A stretch of DNA of 64,000 bases from contig NZ_CP024768.1 in assembly GCF_011395035.1 (NCBI RefSeq), positions 1,423,377-1,487,376 of the forward strand. The letters run 5' to 3'. Within the stretch, counting starts at the first letter, position 1, and each line of letters opens with the position of its first letter. Source of the stretch: Pantoea cypripedii. Lineage in GTDB: Bacteria > Pseudomonadota > Gammaproteobacteria > Enterobacterales > Enterobacteriaceae. Below, piece by piece: positions 58,648 to 64,000 of this stretch. Below the pieces are notes generated by a model. The model was not told the DNA's origin. It was given only the letters and a program-made list of their open reading frames with translations, and ran no database searches. Made by a program: the position numbers and the translations under genes.

Positions 58648-60255
58648 ATGATCAAGAAACTGAGTCTTTGCGCGTTGTCAGTCATCGCTGCGTTACCGAT
58701 GGGCATGGCAGCGCAGGCTGCGGAAGGGGACATGCAGCTGCAGCAGGTACTGATGCTGAGCCGTCACAATCTGCGCGCACCGCTGGCAAACAACGGTAGC
58801 GTGCTGGAGCAATCAACGAAAAAAAGCTGGCCGCAGTGGGATGTGCCCGGTGGTCAGCTCACCACCAAAGGTGGGGTGCTGGAAGTCTACATGGGTAACT
58901 ATACCCGTCAGTGGCTGGCTCAGCAGGGCCTGGTAGAAAATGGCGCCTGCCCGGACAGCAGCAACGTATTTGTCTATGCCAACAGTCTGCAACGCACCGT
59001 GGCAACAGCCCAGTTCTTCGTGAATGGCGCTTTCCCTGGATGTGACATCGCCGTGACGCATCAGGATGCCATGGGCACCATGGATCCGGTGTTCAATCCG
59101 GTGGTCACTGATGGCAGTGACGATTTCAACAAAAAAGCCCTGTCAGCAATGACCGCTGCCAACGAAAAGCTGGCGTTAAAACCGGCTTACCAGTACCTCG
59201 AAAAAATTATTGATTACAAATCTTCCCCGGCCTGCAATGGCAAGAAACAGTGTGATTTGAGCAGCGGCCAGAACACCTTCAGCGCCGATAATGGCAAAGA
59301 GCCGAACGTCAATGGTCCACTGAAAGTCGGCAATTCACTGATCGATGCCTTCACCCTGCAATATTACGAAGGTTTCCCGCTGGACCAGGTCGCCTGGGGG
59401 CAGATCAAAACGCCTGAGCAGTGGAAAGAACTGGCAGCGATTAAAAATGGTTATCAGGATGCGTTGTTCGCTTCACCGGATGTGGCACGCGAAGTGGCGG
59501 CACCGCTGGTGGATTATATCCGCAGCCAGTTGATCGATCAGGACAAAGCCAACGCGCCGAAAGTGACGTTGATGGTAGGGCATGATTCGAACATCGCTTC
59601 GCTGCTGAGTGCGTTGCAGGTGAAGCCGTATGAGCTGCCGGGCAACGATGAGAAGACACCGATTGGTGGCCAGGTGGTGTTTGAACGCTGGCACGATGCA
59701 AAAAACAACAAAGATCTGCTGAAGGTGGAATATGTCTATCAGACCAGCGATCAGCTGCGTAATGCTGATGTGCTGAGCCTGAAGAATCCGCCGAAGCGTG
59801 TCACGCTGCAACTGGCGGGTTGTGATGCCGATGCTAACGGTTATTGCAGCTGGGATCAGTTCGCCAGTGTGCTGAATGCCGCCTTGCAGGGCACGCCGTT
59901 GCAGCCTGCTGCTCCAGCACCGGCTGCTGTTCAGCCAGAACAGGCCGCCGCGTCAGCGACGACCAGTGACGACGCGCAGGTCCAGGCCGATCAGGCCGCT
60001 GCCGATAAAGCCACCGCAGATAAAGCGGCGGCGGACAAAGCGGCCGCGCAGAAAGCCGCAGATGCCAAAGCCGCAGAAGAGAAGGTGAAAGCGGACAAAG
60101 CAGCGGAAGCGAAGGCGAAAGCCGAGAAAGCCACCGCCCAGAAAGCTGCGGAAGAGAAAGCGAAAGCGGATGCCGCTGCTGCTGAAAAGGCCAAAGCGGA
60201 TGCGCCGGCTAAATCAGATAAGAGCGATGCGACCGCCCCGGCGGCCAGCAACTAA
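58648..60255 (+). CDS. agp: Glucose-1-phosphatase with pentapeptide-repeat tail
   Basis: 535 residues from ATG 58648 (signal peptide MIKKLSLCALSVIAALPMGMAAQA); a start seven codons upstream is possible. The core (to about residue 414) is a periplasmic histidine acid phosphatase close to E. coli Agp: MLSRHNLRAPLANNGSVLEQ with nucleophile H40, YANSLQRTVATAQFF, and proton donor pair GHDSN (H312, D313). It releases glucose from glucose-1-phosphate. After the point where E. coli Agp ends, 121 more residues follow: a Pro/Ala linker, then fourteen five-residue repeats rich in Ala, Lys, Asp and Glu (452-521), then a short tail. This resembles TolA domain II in composition. Confidence 0.93.
   Translation: MIKKLSLCALSVIAALPMGMAAQAAEGDMQLQQVLMLSRHNLRAPLANNGSVLEQSTKKSWPQWDVPGGQLTTKGGVLEVYMGNYTRQWLAQQGLVENGACPDSSNVFVYANSLQRTVATAQFFVNGAFPGCDIAVTHQDAMGTMDPVFNPVVTDGSDDFNKKALSAMTAANEKLALKPAYQYLEKIIDYKSSPACNGKKQCDLSSGQNTFSADNGKEPNVNGPLKVGNSLIDAFTLQYYEGFPLDQVAWGQIKTPEQWKELAAIKNGYQDALFASPDVAREVAAPLVDYIRSQLIDQDKANAPKVTLMVGHDSNIASLLSALQVKPYELPGNDEKTPIGGQVVFERWHDAKNNKDLLKVEYVYQTSDQLRNADVLSLKNPPKRVTLQLAGCDADANGYCSWDQFASVLNAALQGTPLQPAAPAPAAVQPEQAAASATTSDDAQVQADQAAADKATADKAAADKAAAQKAADAKAAEEKVKADKAAEAKAKAEKATAQKAAEEKAKADAAAAEKAKADAPAKSDKSDATAPAASN
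60001..60210 (+). repeat. 15-bp tandem repeat coding for A-D-K-A-x pentapeptides
   Basis: Fourteen in-frame 15-base units within agp. Encoded pentads run ADKAT, ADKAA, ADKAA, AQKAA, DAKAA, EEKVK, ADKAA, EAKAK, AEKAT, AQKAA, EEKAK, ADAAA, AEKAK, ADAPA. Lysine occupies the third position in 12 of 14. Units are degenerate at the DNA level, so the array is old rather than freshly amplified. Confidence 0.9.
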
Positions 60256-60268
60256 GTTGCCCGCCGTT

Positions 60269-60295
60269 AAAAAACCCCGCCGCGGCGGGGTTTTT
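60269..60295. terminator. Bidirectional terminator after agp
   Basis: AAAAAACCCCGCCG pairs with CGGCGGGGTTTTT; it ends agp and may also end the convergent aldehyde dehydrogenase transcript, whose stop is at 60298. Confidence 0.88.
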
Positions 60296-60297
60296 GT

Positions 60298-61671
60298 TTA
60301 TCCGGCCACCACCACCAGTTTCTGGTTGGCAAACTCTTTCAGACCGAGATCAGACAGCTCCCGTCCATAGCCGGAGCGTTTCACGCCACCAAAGGGCAGT
60401 TCCGCTGCGGTATCGCTTTGTGAATTGATAAACACCATCCCGGTTTCGATTTGCGCTGCCATTTTGCGCCCGCGAGCAATATCCCGCGTCCATACCGAGC
60501 CACCAAGGCCATAATGCGAGTCATTCGCCAGCGCCACGGCAGCACTGTCGTTAGCCACCACATAGACCTGAGCCACCGGGCCAAAGAACTCCTGATAATA
60601 GGCCGGATTGTCAGGCGTCAGGCCGGTGAGAATCGTCGGCTGGAAGTAATTACCGACGCCAGCAATGGCCCGCCCGCCAATCTCCACCTGCGCGCCATGC
60701 GCGATAGCCTCATCAACCTGTTTAATCAGGCGCTCGCGCGCATCCTGTGATGACAGTGGTCCGAGGGTGGTTTTCTCATCCAATGGATCGCCTGCAACAG
60801 CCGATTGCAGGGCGGCACTGAATTTTGTCATAAAGCGCTCGGCAACCTGCTCATGAACGATAAAGCGCTTCGCTGCGGTACAAACCTGGCCACAGTTGCT
60901 GAGACGTGCCTGCGCCCCCTGGCGCACGGCTTCATCGAGGTCGGCATCGTCCAGCACCACAAACACATCGTTGCCACCCAGTTCCAGCGTCGATTTCTTC
61001 AGATACTTACCGGCCTGCTGCGCCACTGCGCTGCCTGCCCGTTCAGATCCGGTGAGCGCCACGCCCTGAACACGATCATCGGCGATCAAATCCGCCACCT
61101 GATCATTCGAAATATACAGATTGGTCCAGGCTCCAGGTGGTGCTCCCGCCTCATGTACCAGTTTTTCGAAGGCATCGGCGCAGTGCGGCACAATGTTGGC
61201 GTGTTTTGCCAGTACCGGGTTGCCCAGCGCCAGGTTCGGAGCCAGCACCCGCATCAGTTGGTAATAGGGGAAGTTCCAGGGTTCCACCGCCACAATCACG
61301 CCAACCGGATGATATTCCAGCCAGGCATCACCCACATCGCTGGGATAGGCTTGCGGTTGCAGCAGCGTTGCCGCGTGTTCGGCATAGTAGCGGGCGATTT
61401 GGGCACAAATTTTGACTTCGCCACGGCTTTGACCAATCAGCTTGCCCATCTCCTGGCTGGCGATGGTCGCCAGTTGTTCAACGCGCGCATCGATCAGATC
61501 CGCCAGACGTTTCAGCACCTGCAGTCGCGGTTGGATATCTCCTTTGCACCAGTCGGAGTGGTAAAGACGATCGGCAGTCTCCAGCGCCTGCTGCACATAA
61601 GCGGCATCATGCGATGACCAGCTCTTTAGCAACTGATTATTGGCGGGATTGATACTTTGATAGGAAGACAT
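60298..61671 (-). CDS. NAD(P)-dependent aldehyde dehydrogenase, Sad/GabD-like
   Basis: 457 residues from ATG 61671 (AAGGAGCG 7 bases upstream; a start six codons upstream is less likely). The ALDH core is complete: VEPWNFPYYQLMR, GVALTGSERAGS (cofactor loop), LELGGNDVFVV with the general-base glutamate, NCGQVCTAAKRFIV with nucleophile Cys264, EFFGPVAQVY and PFGGVKRSGYGREL. The pattern is nearest to the succinate-semialdehyde dehydrogenase Sad (YneI) group by recall, so the natural substrate is uncertain. It stands between agp and yccJ, where E. coli K-12 has no gene. Confidence 0.85.
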   Translation of the reverse strand: MSSYQSINPANNQLLKSWSSHDAAYVQQALETADRLYHSDWCKGDIQPRLQVLKRLADLIDARVEQLATIASQEMGKLIGQSRGEVKICAQIARYYAEHAATLLQPQAYPSDVGDAWLEYHPVGVIVAVEPWNFPYYQLMRVLAPNLALGNPVLAKHANIVPHCADAFEKLVHEAGAPPGAWTNLYISNDQVADLIADDRVQGVALTGSERAGSAVAQQAGKYLKKSTLELGGNDVFVVLDDADLDEAVRQGAQARLSNCGQVCTAAKRFIVHEQVAERFMTKFSAALQSAVAGDPLDEKTTLGPLSSQDARERLIKQVDEAIAHGAQVEIGGRAIAGVGNYFQPTILTGLTPDNPAYYQEFFGPVAQVYVVANDSAAVALANDSHYGLGGSVWTRDIARGRKMAAQIETGMVFINSQSDTAAELPFGGVKRSGYGRELSDLGLKEFANQKLVVVAG

Positions 61672-61697
61672 ACAACGCTCCTTGGTCAATTAAGACG

Positions 61698-61720
61698 ACA
61701 AAGGCGGGACTGGCCCGCCT
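61698..61720 (-). terminator. wrbA-yccJ terminator
   Basis: Stem AGGCGGG (61702-61708) with CCCGCCT (61714-61720), loop ACTGG; only a short T stretch (TTTGTCG) follows on the minus strand. It is 6 bases past the yccJ stop. Confidence 0.65.
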
Positions 61721-61725
61721 GAGAT

Positions 61726-61956
61726 TCAGATGTTTTTACGCTCAACCGTCTTATCATCCCACGTCAGGACGTCCTGATCGGTCTTATCAAAGGCGCGAAA
61801 CAACACTTCATCGCTGCCCTGTTGACGCCAGATTTCTTCTGCCAGGCGTTCGTCATAGTTAGCAACTTCGAATATCGCTTCTGCGATTTCTGTAGAGGTG
61901 TGGCGTAGTTTGGCCCATTCGCCCACGTGGTGAGCTTTAGACTGTTCTGTTGCCAT
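61726..61956 (-). CDS. yccJ: YccJ family small protein
   Basis: 76 residues, MATEQSKAHHVGEWAKLRHTSTEIAEAIFEVANYDERLAEEIWRQ... to VERKNI, matching E. coli YccJ. The true start is ATG 61956 with AGGAGA 5-6 bases upstream; the open frame extends much further back, but that part is an alternative reading of wrbA. It follows wrbA by 20 bases, in one unit. The function is unknown. Confidence 0.94.
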   Translation of the reverse strand: MATEQSKAHHVGEWAKLRHTSTEIAEAIFEVANYDERLAEEIWRQQGSDEVLFRAFDKTDQDVLTWDDKTVERKNI

Positions 61957-61976
61957 AAAGGTCTCCTGTTGTGGAT

Positions 61977-62576
61977 TTATCCTTTCAGTTTTACCGCCAG
62001 ACCGGCGACATGTTCGCCCTGGAAACGGGCGATATCGAGTTCTTCTGCAGAAGGCTGGCGCGATCCATCGCCCCCGGCAATGGTGGTGGCCCCATAAGGG
62101 GTGCCGCCGCGCACATGGGAGATATCGAAAAGTTCTTTGGTGCCATAACCGATGGGGACAATCACCATGCCGTGGTGGGCGAGGGTGGTCCAGACCGAAG
62201 TGATGGTTTGCTCCTGGCCGCCGCCGGTGCCGGTGGAGGCAAACACGCTGGCAATTTTGCCGTAGAGCGCGCCTGAGGCCCACAGCCCGCCAGTGCGGTC
62301 GAGGAAGTTACGCATCTGACCGGCCATGTTACCGAAACGCGTGGGGGTGCCGAGGATGATGGCATCGTATTGTGGGAGATCTTCGGGGGTTGCCTCAGTG
62401 GCTGGCTGATTGACCTTGCCGCCGACCTGCGCGAAGCGTTCGGCGTCCATGGTTTCCGGCACGCGCAATATCGTCACTTCCGCACCGTTCACCCGACGTG
62501 CGCCTTCAGCAATGGCCTGCGCCATGGTTTCAATATGTCCGTACATGGAATAATAAAGCACCAGAATTTTCGCCAT
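61977..62576 (-). CDS. wrbA: NAD(P)H:quinone oxidoreductase WrbA
   Basis: 199 residues, flavodoxin-like. The FMN phosphate loop is YYSMYGHIETMAQAIAEGA; LGTPTRFGNMAGQMRNFLDRTGGLW, FASTGTGGGQEQTITSVWTTLAHHGMVIVP and GGTPYGATTIAGGDGSRQPS are WrbA signatures. It reduces quinones by two electrons, avoiding radical formation, and is an RpoS-dependent stress gene in E. coli. It is co-transcribed with yccJ and divergent from ymdF. Confidence 0.97.
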   Translation of the reverse strand: MAKILVLYYSMYGHIETMAQAIAEGARRVNGAEVTILRVPETMDAERFAQVGGKVNQPATEATPEDLPQYDAIILGTPTRFGNMAGQMRNFLDRTGGLWASGALYGKIASVFASTGTGGGQEQTITSVWTTLAHHGMVIVPIGYGTKELFDISHVRGGTPYGATTIAGGDGSRQPSAEELDIARFQGEHVAGLAVKLKG

Positions 62577-62891
62577 CTTTTTTCTTCCTGCGGGGTTTGA
62601 ACACGTAATCTGAAGTATAGAAGAGCCTGCGTGACCTGCCGCTGAACAGCACAGCCGCTTAGCTGCGGCTTCGCTTAATACTCGGCTAAGCGCTTGTCAT
62701 CTGGCGTAAAATGCCAAATCGTAGAAGAAATTAAGAAGAATATGTGTTTCAAAGTATAAATATCAGCCATAAACGCAACGCTATTGGCTATTCTTTAATC
62801 GGGTGGTCCGGAAAACGTGCCACCTGCGCTTTTCACCCCTTGCATGTGAAAAGTCCTGACCACAGATGCGAAAACTCTCTCGGAGGAAATG
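62577..62891. other. wrbA-ymdF divergent intergenic region with nested inverted repeats
   Basis: 315 bases holding the wrbA promoter (minus) and ymdF promoter (plus); I could not place either with certainty. Between 62653 and 62692 two exclusive pairings exist: AGCCGC (62653-62658) with GCGGCT (62665-62670), or CGCTTAGC (62656-62663) with GCTAAGCG (62685-62692). The part from 62700 to 62790 is AT-rich. Confidence 0.45.
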
Positions 62892-63056
62892 ATGGCCCAA
62901 CATCGTGGAGGATCGGGTAATTTCGCGGAAGATCGCGAAAGAGCCGCGGAAGCAGGCCGTAAAGGCGGTAAGAATAGCGGCGGGAATTTCAGAAACGACC
63001 CGCAGCGCGCTTCCGAAGCAGGTGAAAAAGGGGGACGCAGCCGCGGTAAGAAATAA
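62892..63056 (+). CDS. ymdF: KGG-repeat stress protein YmdF
   Basis: Found by direct translation: 54 residues, MAQHRGGSGNFAEDRERAAEAGRKGGKNSGGNFRNDPQRASEAGEKGG..., close to E. coli YmdF. Two copies of the stress-induced KGG unit (F-x-x-D-x-x-R-A-x-E-A-G-x-K-G-G), at residues 11-26 and 33-48. GGAGG lies 5 bases before the second of two adjacent ATGs, which is taken as start. The family (with YciG) is RpoS-linked and small, basic and glycine-rich; the function is poorly known. Confidence 0.95.
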   Translation: MAQHRGGSGNFAEDRERAAEAGRKGGKNSGGNFRNDPQRASEAGEKGGRSRGKK

Positions 63057-63081
63057 TCCGGCTGTACAGTAATTCCCTCCG

Positions 63082-63101
63082 CCGCCGGGAGCGCCCGGCG
63101 G
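63082..63101 (+). terminator. GC-rich hairpin after ymdF
   Basis: CCGCCGGG (63082-63089), loop AGCG, CCCGGCGG (63094-63101); stable stem but no T tract, so it could be a weak terminator or 3'-end stabiliser. Confidence 0.5.
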
Positions 63102-63157
63102 TGACAACGCCTTCTGACTCTGCGAAAATGACGCCCGAATTCACATCGTGGTGCTTT

Positions 63158-64000
63158 ATGTCTTCAGCTTCTTCTCGTCTTTCCCTGCGCCTGACGCGCC
63201 AGGAACTTGTGTTGATCTTCATTACCATGGTCTGGGGCGGCACCTTTCTGGTGGTGCATCGGGCGATGGCTCATTCCGGCCCATTCTTCTTCGTTGGTCT
63301 GCGTTTTGCGACGGCGGCGTTACTGCTGGCTTTTTTCTTCCGCCGTTACCTGAAGCAAACCACCTGGCTGGAGTGCAAGGCGGGGGCGTTGATTGGTGTG
63401 GCTATCGCCGGAGGCTATGGCCTGCAAACCTGGGGTATGCAAACCATTTCCAGCAGCCAGTCCGCCTTTCTGACTGCGCTTTACGTGCCAGTGGTGCCGC
63501 TATTGCAGTGGCTGTTTTTACGTCGCCCACCCGGATTAATGGCGTGGCTGGGGATTCTGCTGGCGTTTATTGGCTTGTTGCTGGTGGCGGGTCCGCAGGA
63601 TGGCCGTTTCGCCCTGAACGCCGGTGAAATGGCCACCCTGCTGAGCACCCTGGCGATTGCCGCTGAAATCATTCTGATCAGCCGGTTTGCTGGTCAGGTT
63701 GATGTGCGTCGTGTGACGCTGATCCAGCTGGCCGTCGCATCGGCCTGTGCTTTCGTGTTTATGATCCCCAATGGGGAAACGTTACCGACCCTCAGCACGC
63801 CGCTGGTGCTGAGTGCGCTGGGTCTCGGTGCCGCCAGTGCCCTGATTCAGGTCACCATGAACTGGGCGCAGCGCAGTGTCTCACCGACGCGTGCGACGGT
63901 GATCTATGCCGGTGAACCGGTTTGGGCAGGGGTAGTGGGGCGGCTGGCAGGTGAACGTTTACCGGCAGCGGCCTTGCTGGGGGGAGCGTTGATTGTCTGC
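63158..64000 (+). CDS. DMT-superfamily (EamA) transporter, 5' part (window edge)
   Basis: The frame runs open from ATG 63158 to the right edge (281 codons). Two EamA repeats of hydrophobic helices are visible: LVLIFITMVWGGTFLVVHRAMAHSGPFFFVGLRFATAALLLAFFF starts the first, and MATLLSTLAIAAEIILISRFAG starts the second; STRATVIYAGEPVWAGVVG is the conserved late segment. It is an inner-membrane drug/metabolite exporter of unknown substrate, with the last one or two helices outside the window. The position after ymdF holds the rut pyrimidine operon in E. coli K-12. Confidence 0.85.
   Translation, partial: MSSASSRLSLRLTRQELVLIFITMVWGGTFLVVHRAMAHSGPFFFVGLRFATAALLLAFFFRRYLKQTTWLECKAGALIGVAIAGGYGLQTWGMQTISSSQSAFLTALYVPVVPLLQWLFLRRPPGLMAWLGILLAFIGLLLVAGPQDGRFALNAGEMATLLSTLAIAAEIILISRFAGQVDVRRVTLIQLAVASACAFVFMIPNGETLPTLSTPLVLSALGLGAASALIQVTMNWAQRSVSPTRATVIYAGEPVWAGVVGRLAGERLPAAALLGGALIVC

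Noticed and set aside
59991..60251. Antisense Ala/Phe/Ser-rich frame opposite the agp tail
   Set aside because: It is the mirror of the Ala/Lys repeat on the other strand and has no initiation signal.
61957..62283. Long 5' extension of the yccJ frame across wrbA
   Set aside because: It is an alternative reading of the wrbA coding sequence; a strong ribosome-binding site and the family start place yccJ at 61956.
1..64000. Mobile elements, prophage, CRISPR or toxin-antitoxin systems
   Set aside because: No transposase, integrase, phage structural gene, regularly spaced repeat array or antitoxin-like pair was seen; the window is conserved chromosomal backbone apart from the islet at 28.3-31.4 kb.

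Overview
The window is a contiguous piece of an enterobacterial chromosome. Gene content and order follow the Escherichia coli lpxK-to-ymdF segment almost gene for gene (lpxK, ycaQ, ycaR, kdsB, ycbJ, elyC, cmoM, mukFEB, ldtD, mepK, gloC, aspC, ompF, asnS, pncB, pepN, ssuBCDAE, pyrD, zapC, ycbX, rlmL, uup, pqiABC, rmf, fabA, lonH, matP, ompA, sulA, sxy, yccS, yccF, helD, mgsA, csgI, yccU, hspQ, rlmI, acyP, tusE, yccA, tRNA-Ser, agp, yccJ, wrbA, ymdF). The proteins diverge clearly from E. coli, and a GTAGCGGCGCGATTTATCGCGC palindrome occurs at convergent gene ends. I infer Erwiniaceae, most likely Pantoea or a near relative; this rests on recall, not on a search.

Region by region: 1-4.9 kb holds lipid A and KDO synthesis (lpxK 3' end, kdsB) with DNA repair and envelope genes. 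4.9-12.2 kb is the cmoM-mukF-mukE-mukB condensin operon. 12.3-15.5 kb is peptidoglycan 3-3 cross-link metabolism (ldtD makes the links, mepK cuts them) and glyoxalase gloC. 15.6-24 kb holds aspC, ompF with an OmpR-type control region, asnS, pncB and pepN. 24-28.3 kb is the ssuEADCB sulfonate operon. 28.3-31.4 kb is an accessory islet: an AT-rich leader, a family 2 glycosyltransferase and a polysaccharide flippase, in the slot where E. coli K-12 carries a fimbrial cluster. 31.6-42 kb holds pyrD, zapC, ycbX, rlmL, uup and pqiABC. 42-48 kb holds rmf, fabA with a FabR operator, lonH, matP, ompA, LexA-controlled sulA and sxy. 48-57.9 kb is a run of short transcription units, including hspQ with a sigma-32-type promoter. 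58.1-64 kb has two tandem tRNA-Ser(UGA) genes, a glucose-1-phosphatase with a long pentapeptide-repeat tail, an extra aldehyde dehydrogenase, wrbA-yccJ, ymdF and a truncated DMT transporter.

Most of the window is conserved housekeeping sequence. The unusual items are the repeat tail on Agp, the glycosyltransferase/flippase islet, the duplicated serine tRNA with a compensated acceptor-stem pair, and the two convergent-end palindromes. No insertion sequence, prophage, CRISPR array or toxin-antitoxin pair was seen. Start sites were often moved downstream from the longest open frame, using Shine-Dalgarno spacing and family length; these choices are stated per gene.
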